A DNA stretch of 64,000 nucleotides from Gracilimonas sp. (GCF_014762685.1 NZ_JABURM010000006.1:186001-250000); one strand, 5' to 3'. Positions 26,439-36,977 are shown, counted from the first letter of the stretch. Numbers and translations are program-made. Notes: generated by a model not told the origin, from the letters alone.

Positions 26439-29400
26439 TGGGTGATAAAAAAACACATATCGCTATTAGGATACTAAAGTACATCGGATGGAGTCTATTT
26501 TCATTGATTTTACTATTCACAACGCTCCGATATTCACTCAAAACATCATGGGGGCATTCATTCGCAAAAAACCAGGTTGTTTCATTAGCCAACAAAAACC
26601 TGACTGGATCTCTTTCGATCGACCAAATTAAAGGTGACCTATGGAATGATTTTAGCATTTATGGCTTACACATCACCCAAACTGACACTACTGTTTCATT
26701 AGATTCAACTCGAATCAAATACAATATCTGGGAACTCTTGAACAGCCGGTTTTCTGCCTCAGAGATTTCCCTGTCAGGACTTAGAGTTACCCTTTCTGAA
26801 ACTGAAAACGGACAATTCAATGTGCAGGACCTCCTCAAAACTAAGACTGATGTGGAGCCTGAAGAATCAACTCCAGCCTTTGGAATCGACATTCAGGATC
26901 TGCTGGTAGATAACAGCTCAATACGGGTGAATTCACCTTCATATCTGCCCGACTCAACCCTCTCTATCCAGCAACTTTCAGCCAAAGCCGGATTTAGTTA
27001 TGACCGACAATTATCCGTTTCACTTTCATCTCTGTCTTTTAAACTTAATGAAGGGCGACTTACCGAAGCTGTTTCATTCTCAAGTTCCGGCTCCTATAAA
27101 AATGAAATTATTTCCCTTAATGATCTTTTGATAGAATCCGGGCGATCTTTTATCCGGGCAAACGGATTTTCAAATCTCAGCGACTCTACTTTAGCCGTTG
27201 AAACTACAACTAAGCCTTTTTCCATTAGGGATGTTCAACCCTACATAAACTATGATCTTCCCTCTGATGACCTCAATCTTTCCCTTGATATCTCGGGAAA
27301 CTTTAATGATTTACAATTAAAACTCAACGCAGAAGGAAGTGGATTTGATGACCTTCTTATTATTTCAAACTTCTCTTTTTCAGAGACACCGACGTTGACA
27401 AAATTTGGAATAAGCGGCAAGAATCTGGATATCAGTTATTTCACCAACGACTCCCAAGATGCTGAAATAGGTGATTTTCAATTTTCATTTGAAGGACAGT
27501 TTAACCGTGTGCCTGCGGCTGCCGATATTACTTGGGGATTTACACTCAACAACATCAGATTTGAGGAGTACCTGTTTGAGACACTCTTTGGCAGCGGGAC
27601 TTTAAAAGACGAAAACCTGATGGCCAACATTCAACTCAGTGATGGTTCTGACCGGATCATTTTAAATCCTGATGTACGGGGAGTTTTTACTGAAAACCCG
27701 GCTTGGAGTGTAGATGCTGAAGTTTCAGAAATAGACCTTGGGTGGTGGACCCGAAATCCTGAACTAAGCGGTGAGATCTACTTCAGGGCAAAGGCCGAGG
27801 GGAAAGGATTTGAACTTTCAGATGAACCCTGGACTTTTTCTATCTTTCCGAGTACTGACGTGACAGGTGCTATTGCATCTCGAGACAGCAGCGGCACAAA
27901 ATTAACACAATTCCACCCTGTAATTGCAAAAGACACCATTACCATCGTTGGTCAGCCCTTTTCAGATTTCAATCTTGAGGGTACAATCTCTGAGGGTTCA
28001 GTAAAAACAGAGGGGTTCCTCCAACTCATTGACAGCAAGATGGATTTTTCCGCATCTGCTGCTGACTTTCTTACTGAAGTGCCCACATTTACCTATCAAA
28101 TGGATGCCCGGGAATTCAACCTGAAGGAAATCACAGCCATTGATGAGCTTCCAAGCTCCATAAACATAAAAATTCAGGGAAACGGCAGACACTTCGATCC
28201 CGAAAAAATTCAACTGAATACAAGCCTGTTCATTGATTCAAGCTTTGTGAATGGTGCTGCTTTTACATTGTTGGACATCAGTGCCAGACTTGACGGAAAT
28301 ATACTAACCATCCGCGATGGTGAATTGAACAGCGAAGTAATTGAAGGGAGTTTTTCCGGGCGTCGTAATCTTGCCAACCAAAATGATCCTGATAATAACT
28401 TGTCTCTTGATATGCAGGTCAAGAACCTGCAGCCTTTTGCCCCGCTTATAGGGGCCGATGTATTTAATGCTACTGGTCAGGTTTCCGGAAATATTACCGA
28501 AGCAATTGAAAACGAACTGTTGTTTGACGGGCATATTCACTTAAACGACATTTATTACGATACTCTCTATTCAGCGAAATCTATTGAAGGTTCCACAAAA
28601 ATAGCGATAAGAGATGACTACGGTTACTCCCTTTCCCTGAATATTAACGAACCGACCTATTCAAATATCTCTCTTCGAGACCTGCAATTTGAAACTATTG
28701 GAATATCAAACTCTGATTCTCTTTCCGGTAATTTTAATCTGGATATTATCAGTGAAGATGCAGGTCAGCTTAATCAATCGGGAAATTATACCGTTAACCT
28801 TGAAACCCTTCGAACCGATTTAGATTGGAATTCTTTCAACTTTCAAACCCCTTCCCGGCTGCTTTCATTGCAATCGCCTTTTCATGTAACCTATCAAAAT
28901 TCCACTATCCAAACCGACACGCTTAAACTTCGCTCCGATGAAGGTACATATCTAAATCTCTCTATTCCATTTGCTGATTCTTTAAATCAACACTTATGGG
29001 CTGATGGTCAAAACTTTGACTTTGGAGTTATTCAGGATATTATTTTTGATGAGCGTTTTGTGGATGGCATACTTTCCGGAAATATCAAAATTGATAAATC
29101 TCCGACCGAACTCTCAGGCAACGGAGCTTTGGAAATCACTAAGCTATCTTATCGAAATACAGAGATTGACAAAATATCTCTTGATTTCAATGTGCTCTCG
29201 CAGAGACTGAACGCCGACTTGGCCATTACTGCTCAAGGTGAAGAAAAATTATCCGGAATCATTGATGTTCCCTTTTCACTTAAAGCACCGGCTGATTTGG
29301 ACGATTCTTTTTTCGAAGAACCTGTAAGCGGGAACCTGGTTATTAAGCCAATTCAGCTGAGTGATTTTGAAAGTATTTTAAATACATTTGAAATAACACA

Positions 29401-30991
29401 AACTACCGGAGTTTTGAGTTTCAACGGACAGCTTTCCGGAACCGCGGGTGAGCCCGACTTTGAAGGTGTCTTTAATTTGACTGAACCAACACTCTCAGGT
29501 ATCAGAATTGATTCAGCTTTTGCCCGTTTCAATTATCATCATTTAGAAGAAAAGCTGACAGCATTAGCCGAAATAAATGCCCGCGGACAAAAGGCGGCTT
29601 CTATAGATGCTGAAATACCCATTTCAATGGATTTCCGAACCTTTGAAATAAATATGCCGGAAGGAACTGATATCCTGAGTTTTAACTTGCTTTCAGATAA
29701 TTTTAATATTTCTGTATTTAATGACTTCCTTAATAAGCAGTACACCAATAGACTCAGGGGTACTTTAAATGCAGATATCAGTATTACAGGCCCCAAAGAT
29801 AACCTTGTTTCAAAAGGATACTTAAGACTCAACGACGGGCGTTTGGCGGTGCCAATTGCCGGAATCAATCTTTCCAAAATCAATTCAGAGCTTCGCTTTT
29901 CTGATGCCGGTGGCTTAGAACTAAAAAGCTTAAACATGAAAAGCGGAAGTGGAAATTTCACCGCCACCGGGCACATTGACTTACAAGGAATTACTCCAAC
30001 TAATCTTGACATAACTGCTAAAGCAAATAGATTCAGACTGGCCAATACCGATGACTATAACCTCACGATTGACCTTAACAGCAAAATAACCGGCTCTCCC
30101 ACACAACCTGAAGCTTCCGGGGTACTTACGATCAAAAATGGTTTTATATACTTGCAGGATTTCGGAGAGAAATCGGTGGAAACGGTGGAATTAGAAGGAG
30201 AGGAAAGTACTTCATTTAGCCCTTACGATTCTTTGGCAATAGATATGCAATTTGTGATCGAACGTAATTTCATGGTTAGAAATCGCCGCTACCTGGATCT
30301 TGAAATTGAGCTCCGGGGTGAACTTGATGCTCAAAAACAAACAAACAGTGAGTTACAGTTATTCGGTACTTTGAATGCACAAAGGGGCTATGTGCGACCA
30401 CTGGGGAAACAATTTAGCCTGGAAGAAGGGCGATTTACCTTTAGTGGCCCTGTCGATGAACCAGATCTTTATATAAATACAAGCTATATCCCCCAGTCTT
30501 CACAAAAACAAGGCGACCCAATTATACTTTATTACATTATAGAAGGAAATGCCGCAGACCCGGAATTCAGGTTTGAAAGTGAGCCGCAAATGGAACAACA
30601 AGATATTGTTTGTTACACTTTGTTTAATAAACCCTGCTATGCTTTAGAATCGTGGCAACAGGTGGTTAGCGGCAGTGGCGGTTCAACGCCAACTGATTTA
30701 CTGGTGGGAGTATTAATGGATGAAGTTGAGACCCTGGCAACCCAGGAATTAGGAATAGATGTTGTCCAAATTGATAATACCCGTTCCGGGTCTGACAGTG
30801 GAACTTCTGTTAAAACCGGGTGGTATTTAAACCGTAGAACTTTTTTTGCAATTATAAATGAAATAAGCGGAACCACCCCTAAAACCATGTTTATCCTTGA
30901 ATACCTGCTCAAAGATAATCTGGACTTAATTATTACCCAGGGAGATGATAACCGGCAAGGGATAGACATTCGCTGGCACTACGATTATTAA
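26438..30991 (+). CDS. tamB: translocation/assembly module protein TamB
   Basis: 1517 residues from the ATG at 26438, which overlaps the tamA stop by one base. One N-terminal membrane anchor (about residues 12-32) is followed by a very long β-helical, AsmA/TamB-like body and the C-terminal DUF490 domain with LFGTLNAQRGYVRPLGKQFS and EGRFTFSGPVDEPDLYINTS. TamB bridges inner and outer membranes and is thought to carry lipids. A few TamB features (PTEPxASG words such as GSPTQPEASGVLTI) recur along the chain. It ends 6 bp before a converging small gene. Confidence 0.92.
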   Translation: MGDKKTHIAIRILKYIGWSLFSLILLFTTLRYSLKTSWGHSFAKNQVVSLANKNLTGSLSIDQIKGDLWNDFSIYGLHITQTDTTVSLDSTRIKYNIWELLNSRFSASEISLSGLRVTLSETENGQFNVQDLLKTKTDVEPEESTPAFGIDIQDLLVDNSSIRVNSPSYLPDSTLSIQQLSAKAGFSYDRQLSVSLSSLSFKLNEGRLTEAVSFSSSGSYKNEIISLNDLLIESGRSFIRANGFSNLSDSTLAVETTTKPFSIRDVQPYINYDLPSDDLNLSLDISGNFNDLQLKLNAEGSGFDDLLIISNFSFSETPTLTKFGISGKNLDISYFTNDSQDAEIGDFQFSFEGQFNRVPAAADITWGFTLNNIRFEEYLFETLFGSGTLKDENLMANIQLSDGSDRIILNPDVRGVFTENPAWSVDAEVSEIDLGWWTRNPELSGEIYFRAKAEGKGFELSDEPWTFSIFPSTDVTGAIASRDSSGTKLTQFHPVIAKDTITIVGQPFSDFNLEGTISEGSVKTEGFLQLIDSKMDFSASAADFLTEVPTFTYQMDAREFNLKEITAIDELPSSINIKIQGNGRHFDPEKIQLNTSLFIDSSFVNGAAFTLLDISARLDGNILTIRDGELNSEVIEGSFSGRRNLANQNDPDNNLSLDMQVKNLQPFAPLIGADVFNATGQVSGNITEAIENELLFDGHIHLNDIYYDTLYSAKSIEGSTKIAIRDDYGYSLSLNINEPTYSNISLRDLQFETIGISNSDSLSGNFNLDIISEDAGQLNQSGNYTVNLETLRTDLDWNSFNFQTPSRLLSLQSPFHVTYQNSTIQTDTLKLRSDEGTYLNLSIPFADSLNQHLWADGQNFDFGVIQDIIFDERFVDGILSGNIKIDKSPTELSGNGALEITKLSYRNTEIDKISLDFNVLSQRLNADLAITAQGEEKLSGIIDVPFSLKAPADLDDSFFEEPVSGNLVIKPIQLSDFESILNTFEITQTTGVLSFNGQLSGTAGEPDFEGVFNLTEPTLSGIRIDSAFARFNYHHLEEKLTALAEINARGQKAASIDAEIPISMDFRTFEINMPEGTDILSFNLLSDNFNISVFNDFLNKQYTNRLRGTLNADISITGPKDNLVSKGYLRLNDGRLAVPIAGINLSKINSELRFSDAGGLELKSLNMKSGSGNFTATGHIDLQGITPTNLDITAKANRFRLANTDDYNLTIDLNSKITGSPTQPEASGVLTIKNGFIYLQDFGEKSVETVELEGEESTSFSPYDSLAIDMQFVIERNFMVRNRRYLDLEIELRGELDAQKQTNSELQLFGTLNAQRGYVRPLGKQFSLEEGRFTFSGPVDEPDLYINTSYIPQSSQKQGDPIILYYIIEGNAADPEFRFESEPQMEQQDIVCYTLFNKPCYALESWQQVVSGSGGSTPTDLLVGVLMDEVETLATQELGIDVVQIDNTRSGSDSGTSVKTGWYLNRRTFFAIINEISGTTPKTMFILEYLLKDNLDLIITQGDDNRQGIDIRWHYDY

Positions 30992-30997
30992 TACTGC

Positions 30998-31153
30998 TCA
31001 TCCGCAGGTCTCACCCCGACAGCATTCTTCAGCATTAATTCCACAAGCGGCACATTGTCCGTGGCCATGCACCCAAACCAGCTCCGCAATTTGACCACAA
31101 AACTGGCATCGGCGCTGTTGTTTATGGGATGAAACGGATACAGTTTCCGCCAT
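30998..31153 (-). CDS. small Cys-rich (zinc-ribbon-like) protein, 51 aa
   Basis: Starts at the ATG at 31153, preceded by AAAGGA at a good distance, one of the few clear ribosome sites in the window. The ATG at 31189 would lie inside the upstream gene. Eight Cys are arranged as CQFCG, then 13 residues with HGHGQ, CAACG, ECCRG and a final TCG. The first two knuckles could form a zinc ribbon and the trailing cysteines may hold a second metal. No family recognised. It lies 10 bp after the MBL hydrolase gene. Confidence 0.7.
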   Translation of the reverse strand: MAETVSVSSHKQQRRCQFCGQIAELVWVHGHGQCAACGINAEECCRGETCG

Positions 31154-31163
31154 TGATCCTTTT

Positions 31164-32075
31164 TCAGCTGTCTTCGGTAAGTTCTGCATAAGCTACTTCA
31201 ATATTAGCACTTAATGGGAGTCTCCATCCCGGAGCTTTAAATTCCTCAAACCCGGGCAAAGTTTCGATTTCAGAGAGTTCTTCAACGGTCTTTTCTTCAT
31301 CAATTCCCTTTTGAGTATAATCGAGTAAGGCTGTTAAAAAATCAACTTTAACTGACAGATCATCCTTATCTCCTTTAATTCCATAATCCGAATTCCCATG
31401 TCCGAAAATGTAGATAGCATCAGACGGCAATTCGTCCATTGTGGTATTTAACGTCGTAATCCAGTTTGAAATGGAAGCCCCGGAGCCACGATCAATAAAA
31501 GGATGCGCCCTGTTAAACATAAGGTCTCCCATATGAGCTACATTGGCTTTTTCAAAATAGATCACAGTGTCACCGCCGGTATGTGCAGGGCCATAATGTT
31601 TTAGGTGAACCGTTTCATCACCAACCTCTTTACTCCACGATTCCTCATAGGTAGTATCAGGATATACTTGGGAATCAACGGCTTCCTGTCCGCTTCTTTC
31701 GGCAGCAGCTTTTTGTAAATCAGGTACATTTTTATGAGCTATAATTTGCTTTACCTTCTCTTTAAATACCGGATTTCCTGCGGTGTGGTCTCCATGATGA
31801 TGAGTATTAATCAACATATCAAAAGCCACGTTTTCCATCTCTTCCAAACCGGCAATACAATTTTGTGCTGAATCGGGGAATTGGGCATCAACCACTACGA
31901 TGCCGTCAGAATTTACCAGCCATCCTATGGTTCCGCCTCTTCCGGTAAACGTACCCACATTTCGGCGAAGTGTTTTAAACGGACTTTCCTGCGCGATAGC
32001 AAAAAGTTTTTGAGCAGGAAAAGCGGCAGCAGCTCCCATAAGCATCGATTTCAGTAAAAATTCACGGCGTTTCAT
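31164..32075 (-). CDS. Tat-exported MBL fold metallo-hydrolase
   Basis: 303 residues. MKRREFLLKSMLMGAAAAFP is a twin-arginine type signal, so the protein is probably folded with metals before export. The MBL motif is INTHHHGDHTAGN (HxHxDH), with further ligand words YGPAHTGGDTVIYF and FGHGN. It resembles quinoprotein relay- or SoxH-like MBL hydrolases; the substrate is unknown. It forms a unit with the small Cys-rich protein downstream. Confidence 0.87.
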   Translation of the reverse strand: MKRREFLLKSMLMGAAAAFPAQKLFAIAQESPFKTLRRNVGTFTGRGGTIGWLVNSDGIVVVDAQFPDSAQNCIAGLEEMENVAFDMLINTHHHGDHTAGNPVFKEKVKQIIAHKNVPDLQKAAAERSGQEAVDSQVYPDTTYEESWSKEVGDETVHLKHYGPAHTGGDTVIYFEKANVAHMGDLMFNRAHPFIDRGSGASISNWITTLNTTMDELPSDAIYIFGHGNSDYGIKGDKDDLSVKVDFLTALLDYTQKGIDEEKTVEELSEIETLPGFEEFKAPGWRLPLSANIEVAYAELTEDS

Positions 32076-32257
32076 TGTCTTTGGATTGAATTACGGATTT
32101 TCATGCCTGAATTAACGAAAAATTTCGCAGCATTCATTCCCATTTAACTCTACTCTGTCATAAAAACTCTAAAGCACAAAAGGGGCAAACAGATGCTTAA
32201 TAAAGGTAAGTATAGAATTGGAATTTGAGACTTGGTACTTGGAATTTATCCTTCTCC

Positions 32258-32917
32258 TTAGCTCATTCCTCTGTATCGTCCCGGTTTATGATTGATAGCA
32301 AGGATCACATTTAAAGCAACTGCTGCAAGTACTGAAAAAGCCAGGGCTCTCCAATCAACAACGAAAAAAGCAGCTAAGATGATCAGAGTATCAGCTACCA
32401 TCTGGAATTTTCCAGCACTGATCTGAAAGTATTCCTGCACATAGATGGAGAGAATGTTTAATCCCCCCAAACTCGCTTTATGCCTGAATAGCATGAGAAG
32501 ACCGCTGCCAATCAGAAAACCGCCGAAAATAGCTGCAAACCAGGGATTGATTTCCCCGAACTCAAAGATCTTTGGAATATATTCTGTCAGAAAGGAAACA
32601 CCGGAGACGGCAATAAAGGTCTTAATGGTAAAATCCCAACCCAATTTTTTAATAGCCAAAATGTAAAAAGGCAGATTTATTACAAAGAAAACCTGGCCAA
32701 AGGTAAGAACAGTGGTGTACTGTGTTAAAAAAGCCACACCCGCCGTCCCGCCAATCAGAAAATTCATGTGGGAGAAAATTGCAATACCGAAAGCTGCCAT
32801 TAATGATCCAATGATAATTCCCTGAATGTCATCTACAACAGAGTGTTTCTGCGTCTTATCATCTTTTTTCTCTTGAATATTCTTGTCTTCTTTCTCGTAC
32901 TCTTTTTCTTTTTTCAT
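32258..32917 (-). CDS. YitT family membrane protein (short form)
   Basis: 219 residues. A highly charged Lys/Glu N-terminus of 25 residues is followed by five to six membrane segments of the YitT/DUF161 type (GIIIGSLMAAFGIAIFSHMN, GGTAGVAFL, SGLLMLFRHKASLGGLNILS). The usual cytoplasmic DUF2179 domain at the C-terminus is absent, so it is a short member. The function is unknown. Its start codon directly follows the stop of the GroES-like gene, without a spacer. Confidence 0.85.
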   Translation of the reverse strand: MKKEKEYEKEDKNIQEKKDDKTQKHSVVDDIQGIIIGSLMAAFGIAIFSHMNFLIGGTAGVAFLTQYTTVLTFGQVFFVINLPFYILAIKKLGWDFTIKTFIAVSGVSFLTEYIPKIFEFGEINPWFAAIFGGFLIGSGLLMLFRHKASLGGLNILSIYVQEYFQISAGKFQMVADTLIILAAFFVVDWRALAFSVLAAVALNVILAINHKPGRYRGMS

Positions 32918-33289
32918 TTAAGTAGTTTGTTCATCCCTGATGAGCAATAAAATAGCTGCATGTGGGACGATCAGATATTTCTCGTTTTCAAATTCTATTT
33001 CATAAGCCTGCTTTTTCAGGAAAATAGCCAGGTCGCCCTCAACCGCTTGCATGCCAATATATTTAGTATCCGTACTTCCCTTCCACGTTTCTTCGATATC
33101 GGTATTGGGAATGGGGTAGCCGGGCCCGGTCTTGACAATATAGCCGCTTTGGATTTCTTCTTTTTCTTTGACTGAAGCCGGAAGAACCAAGCCGCTTCGC
33201 GTGTGGGTTTCCATCTCTCGCGGCTTTATTAGCACACGATCACCTACTACAACAAATTTCTCAATGGAGTTCAGATATTCTTGGATCAT
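32918..33289 (-). CDS. GroES/Cpn10 family protein, stand-alone
   Basis: 123 residues with the Cpn10 fold words: VVGDRVLIKPREMETHTRSGLVLP (N-terminal strand and mobile loop), then GYIVKTGPG, GDLAIFLKKQAYEIEF and a final NEKYLIVPHAAIL. It is longer than the usual ~95-residue GroES and no groEL is next to it, so it may be a divergent paralogue. It is the first gene of a two-gene unit with YitT. Confidence 0.85.
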   Translation of the reverse strand: MIQEYLNSIEKFVVVGDRVLIKPREMETHTRSGLVLPASVKEKEEIQSGYIVKTGPGYPIPNTDIEETWKGSTDTKYIGMQAVEGDLAIFLKKQAYEIEFENEKYLIVPHAAILLLIRDEQTT

Positions 33290-33306
33290 TACTTACTTTC
33301 TCGCTT

Positions 33307-33341
33307 TTCCGTAAAGATACGGAATTTGATGATCCGGCAAA
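33307..33341 (-). promoter_or_regulatory. probable promoter with overlapping inverted repeat (groES-like/yitT)
   Basis: On the minus strand TTTG (33341-33338) is spaced 18 bp from TATCTTTA (33319-33312), close to the Bacteroidota -33/-7 consensus. The -7 box lies inside a perfect inverted repeat TTCCGTA-AAGA-TACGGAA (33307-33324), a possible operator. Confidence 0.5.
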
Positions 33342-33515
33342 CTTTTTGTACAAATTTGCACCCTTTAAAAAAACAACATCAGCGAGCCCCCTCCCCAATA
33401 ATGCCCCCAACAAAAAGAGAAAGCTCCCGATAGACAAGCAGAAATGTTCGGCAGCTCAGTTTCCAAGAAAAAAAGCGCAGACAAAATAATTTATCCACGC
33501 TATATCATTAAATGT

Positions 33516-33719
33516 CTATTTAAGATTAAACCTGGTAATTACAATTCCGGTTATCATAACTACGGCCGAAATAATGATAGGGGTATAATCTCCGGTACTA
33601 ATTGCAACATCGGCACCAAAAGCTTCAAAAGACTCAGACTCTTCATAATAATGATAGCCGTAGTACATCACCCCTAATAATCCCCCAACTGTTAAAACCT
33701 TACCAATCATATCTTTCAT
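33516..33719 (-). CDS. small two-segment membrane protein, 67 aa
   Basis: MKDMIGKVLTVGGLLGVMYY and the region STGDYTPIIISAVVMITGIVI each form one hydrophobic segment, separated by an acidic loop (EESESFEAFGAD). An ATG start and a spacing of its own from both neighbours favour a real gene over the antisense frame. No family recognised. Confidence 0.55.
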   Translation of the reverse strand: MKDMIGKVLTVGGLLGVMYYGYHYYEESESFEAFGADVAISTGDYTPIIISAVVMITGIVITRFNLK

Positions 33720-33834
33720 AATTCTTTAGTTTGTTTGCATTTAACCCATGAAACTCCATTTACAATAATTTGTTTCCTGATTATCTGCAACAAACAGAAG
33801 ATTAGAATTATCAAATAATCAACAGTAGACACAA

Positions 33835-33867
33835 AAAAGACCCATACCACAAAGGAATGAGCCTTTT
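33835..33867 (-). terminator. intrinsic terminator of the DUF411 gene
   Basis: On the minus strand AAAAGGCTCATTCC pairs with GGTATGGGTCTTTT (two G-T pairs, one mismatch) across a 5-nt loop, followed by further T. It lies about 25 bp past the DUF411 stop. Confidence 0.6.
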
Positions 33868-33892
33868 TACTTTAAAATGCTGTTATATCAAA

Positions 33893-34369
33893 TTAATAGG
33901 AAGAATAAACGCTGGTTGATCCATCTTTATTTACTAAAAGCACATCGTAGCTATCCGGTGTACGCCCCGGAGTCTCCATTCCGGGTGAGCCTGTCGGCAT
34001 TCCGGGGACGGCAAGACCAATGGCATCCGGTTTTTCTCTAAGCAGTCTTTCTACATCTGCTCTGGGCACATGTCCTTCTACCACATAACCGTCTATTATA
34101 GCAGTATGGCAGGACGCTAATTCCCTTGTAATCCCATTATCTTGTTTTACCTGCATAAGAACCGGTGTGGGCACTTCTTCCACTATAAAATCTCCCTCAT
34201 GCATGTGATCGCCCCATTTAGTGCAGCACTGGCAACCGGCATTTTTATACATCACAACTTCAGTTTTGTTTGACAATAAGTTATTTGCTGAATTGCCCGG
34301 CCAAAATAAAAACACTGCAACACCTGCTGTAAATAAAAGTCCGTATATCAGAATTTTTTTGTTATTCAT
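33893..34369 (-). CDS. DUF411 copper/metal-binding protein, membrane anchored
   Basis: 158 residues. An N-terminal hydrophobic segment (IYGLLFTAGVAVFLFWPG) serves as signal or anchor. The DUF411 domain shows VVMYKNAGCQCCTKWGDHM, LASCHTAIIDGYVVEGHVP and the closing AVPGMPTGSPGMETP, with Cys, His and Met positions suited to Cu(I). It lies 120 bp downstream of copA on the same strand, which supports a role in copper sequestration or transfer. Confidence 0.88.
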   Translation of the reverse strand: MNNKKILIYGLLFTAGVAVFLFWPGNSANNLLSNKTEVVMYKNAGCQCCTKWGDHMHEGDFIVEEVPTPVLMQVKQDNGITRELASCHTAIIDGYVVEGHVPRADVERLLREKPDAIGLAVPGMPTGSPGMETPGRTPDSYDVLLVNKDGSTSVYSSY

Positions 34370-34489
34370 ATCATTTGGTTGTTTTTAAAAAATAATCTGG
34401 ATTAAGATAACCTTCTTGATGCAAATTTGTTTTGTGAGTTTATTCCTTATTACAAGTCGTTAATCTATCTCTGGAAAATTTAATTGCCC

Positions 34490-36754
34490 CTAATCCAGGG
34501 TCGTCTTTCCCAGTCTTTTCGAGTTGAAAACTACATTAATGGAACTAAATGCCATGGCAGCTTCCGCCAACAGTGGATGAAGCAATCCCACCACTGCCAA
34601 AGGAATCATAATTAGATTATAGAAAAAAGCCCAAAACAGATTCTGCTTAATTTTAGTGAAAGTAGCCTTACTTAGATTGATGACACGAAGCACCCCAGTC
34701 AGGTCTCCCTTCACCAGTACAATATCACCGGATTCAATAGCCACATCAGTTCCCGTACCGATGGCAATACCTACATCTGCGAGTGTTAAGGCAGGTGCAT
34801 CGTTAATACCGTCACCAACCATTGCCACAACCTTTCCAGATTGCTGAAGTTTTTTAATCTCATCCGATTTCTGATCAGGCATTACTTCTGCTATTACCTC
34901 ATCAATACCAACCTTATCGGCTATCGCACGGCCGGTCTTCTCATTATCGCCTGTCAACATGATGGTTTTGAGCCCAAGTTTTCGGAATTCAGTTATTGCA
35001 TTCTGGCTGTCCGGCTTCACCTCATCGGCAATGCCCAGAATACCAAGCAGGTACCCAGCCTGACTGACATAGACCGCTGTTTTTGCTACTTCTTCCAGTT
35101 TTTGTTTCTGCTGAGATCGCTCTTCAGTAATCTCAGCACCAAGTTCCTCCATCAGAGAAGCTGTTCCAACTCCAACTGCGCTGTCACCAACAATGGCCTT
35201 TACCCCTTTACCGGTGATGCTCTCAAATCCAGTTGAGCGCTTAAATTCAAGGTCTCTTTCAGAGGCAGCATTGACCACTGATCGCGCAAGCGGATGTTCC
35301 GAATTATTCTCTACAGATGCTGCCAAGATCAGTAATTCGCTCTCTGTTACATTTCCAAATGTAATCACATCGGTTACTTCGGGTTTTCCTTTGGTAATGG
35401 TGCCCGTTTTATCCAGCACAATGGTATCCACATCTTTCATGCGCTGAATGGCTTCTCCTTTTCGGATGAGGATACCATTTTCAGCTCCCAATCCTGAGCC
35501 AACCATAAGTGCCGTTGGCGTGGCCAATCCAAGTGCACAGGGGCAGGCTATTACCAGCACCGCAATCATAGCGTAGAAAGCCAGCGCCGTTGAGCTCAAC
35601 TCCGGATTTACCCACGGCACAAATGCCGAAGCCCATTCCACTAACCCTCCAAAAAAGTCCGGAAATACCAGCCAAGCCGTAAGTGTCGATAAAGCCAGTA
35701 CCAAAACCACCGGTACAAAGATACTGGTCACACGGTCAGCAAAATCCTGAATAGGGATCTTACTTCCCTGCGCTTCTTCCACCAATTTTATAACCTGATT
35801 CAGGAAGGTATCATTTCCAATCTTCGTGGCTTTTACCTTCAGTACGCCGTTGGTATTCAAGGTCGCTCCGATCACTTCATCCCCGACTGATTTTTCTACC
35901 GGCATCGATTCTCCCGTTGCGATCGATTCATCTACACTGCTCTCTCCTTCTATCACTTCTCCATCGGTAGGAACTTTTTCTCCGGGCCGAACCAGCATCA
36001 CATCTCCTACCTTCAATTCCTGAACCGGAATTTTGAACTCTTCTCCATCCCGAAGTACTGAAGCTTCTTTGGCCCCAAGAGTCAATAATTTTCGAATGGC
36101 CTGGGAGGCGCTGCCTTTGGCCTTAGTCTCAATAAAACGGCCGGTGAGGTGAAAAGCCATGATCATGCCTCCGATCATCGCGAAACTATGAAACTCCGGA
36201 CCGTAGCCAAGATGGTGCAACAAAACTACAAATCCTGTTGACAGCGAAGCAAGCGCACCCATGGCAATCAGCACATCCATATTAGGACTCATATTTCGGG
36301 TAGATTTCCACGCGCTTTTAATGGTCTCCCAACCTGGGATAAAAATGGCAAAACCGGAAAATAAGATCATCCCCAGCTCCATTCCAATATGGCCCAGAAG
36401 CATATAGTCTGCGATCCACAGTGGTAACATCCATAGCAACATGAGCACCGTAGGAATCCATGAATAAAGCATATTTCGGCGAGCGGTCTCATATTTACGA
36501 TGCTCCCGTTCCTCCGCTTGTTCAGCTTTGGAGGAGGTCGCTGCATCATCCCGAACCAGCGTATATCCGCCCTTTGCTATTACCTCAGCAAAATCATCCA
36601 TGCCGATCTCCCCTTCATATTCCACTATGGCAGATTCCGTGGCTAGATTAACCTGTGCTGACGTCACTCCTTCCAGTGACTCCAGTTGTTTGTCGACCGC
36701 ATTAACACAACCGGCACAATGCATACCATCAATTTGGAGCGTTACCTTCTTCAT
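34490..36754 (-). CDS. copA: copper-translocating P1B-type ATPase
   Basis: 754 residues: one N-terminal heavy-metal domain (GMHCAGC at residues 9-15), eight membrane segments, the ion-binding CPC in [14 protein letters not shown], phosphorylation site DKTGT, the SEHPLA motif of the nucleotide domain, and [18 protein letters not shown]. It exports Cu(I) from the cytoplasm using ATP. The start lies 4 bp after the HMA chaperone gene, so they are one operon. The N-terminus carries one rather than two HMA domains, and the separate small HMA protein may make up for that. Confidence 0.95.
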   Translation of the reverse strand: MKKVTLQIDGMHCAGCVNAVDKQLESLEGVTSAQVNLATESAIVEYEGEIGMDDFAEVIAKGGYTLVRDDAATSSKAEQAEEREHRKYETARRNMLYSWIPTVLMLLWMLPLWIADYMLLGHIGMELGMILFSGFAIFIPGWETIKSAWKSTRNMSPNMDVLIAMGALASLSTGFVVLLHHLGYGPEFHSFAMIGGMIMAFHLTGRFIETKAKGSASQAIRKLLTLGAKEASVLRDGEEFKIPVQELKVGDVMLVRPGEKVPTDGEVIEGESSVDESIATGESMPVEKSVGDEVIGATLNTNGVLKVKATKIGNDTFLNQVIKLVEEAQGSKIPIQDFADRVTSIFVPVVLVLALSTLTAWLVFPDFFGGLVEWASAFVPWVNPELSSTALAFYAMIAVLVIACPCALGLATPTALMVGSGLGAENGILIRKGEAIQRMKDVDTIVLDKTGTITKGKPEVTDVITFGNVTESELLILAASVENNSEHPLARSVVNAASERDLEFKRSTGFESITGKGVKAIVGDSAVGVGTASLMEELGAEITEERSQQKQKLEEVAKTAVYVSQAGYLLGILGIADEVKPDSQNAITEFRKLGLKTIMLTGDNEKTGRAIADKVGIDEVIAEVMPDQKSDEIKKLQQSGKVVAMVGDGINDAPALTLADVGIAIGTGTDVAIESGDIVLVKGDLTGVLRVINLSKATFTKIKQNLFWAFFYNLIMIPLAVVGLLHPLLAEAAMAFSSINVVFNSKRLGKTTLD

Positions 36755-36758
36755 GTTC

Positions 36759-36977
36759 TTACCCTTGAATACCCGTCATGGTATAACCGGCCTCTTTAAT
36801 CGCTTGTTTGAATTCTGTTTCCGATACTTCCTGCTCATCGAAATCAACCATCGCTGTTCCTTTTTGCAGATTTACTGTTACTGATTTTACCCCGGGTAAA
36901 GCTGATAATGTATTCTCAACCGTATCTACACATCCGGAGCAACCCATTCCTTCAATATTTAAAACTGATGTATTCAT
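36759..36977 (-). CDS. heavy-metal-associated (CopZ-like) chaperone
   Basis: 72 residues from the ATG at 36977, giving the compact form [20 protein letters not shown]; the longer frame to 37070 adds residues unlike the family. The GMxCxxC motif binds Cu(I), and the ferredoxin-like βαββαβ pattern is intact. It lies 4 bp before copA and probably delivers copper to it. Confidence 0.9.
   Translation of the reverse strand: MNTSVLNIEGMGCSGCVDTVENTLSALPGVKSVTVNLQKGTAMVDFDEQEVSETEFKQAIKEAGYTMTGIQG

Noticed and set aside
33444-33677. 77-codon plus-strand frame overlapping the small membrane protein
   Set aside because: The minus-strand frame has two clean hydrophobic segments and an ATG; the plus frame is Asn/Gly-rich low complexity.
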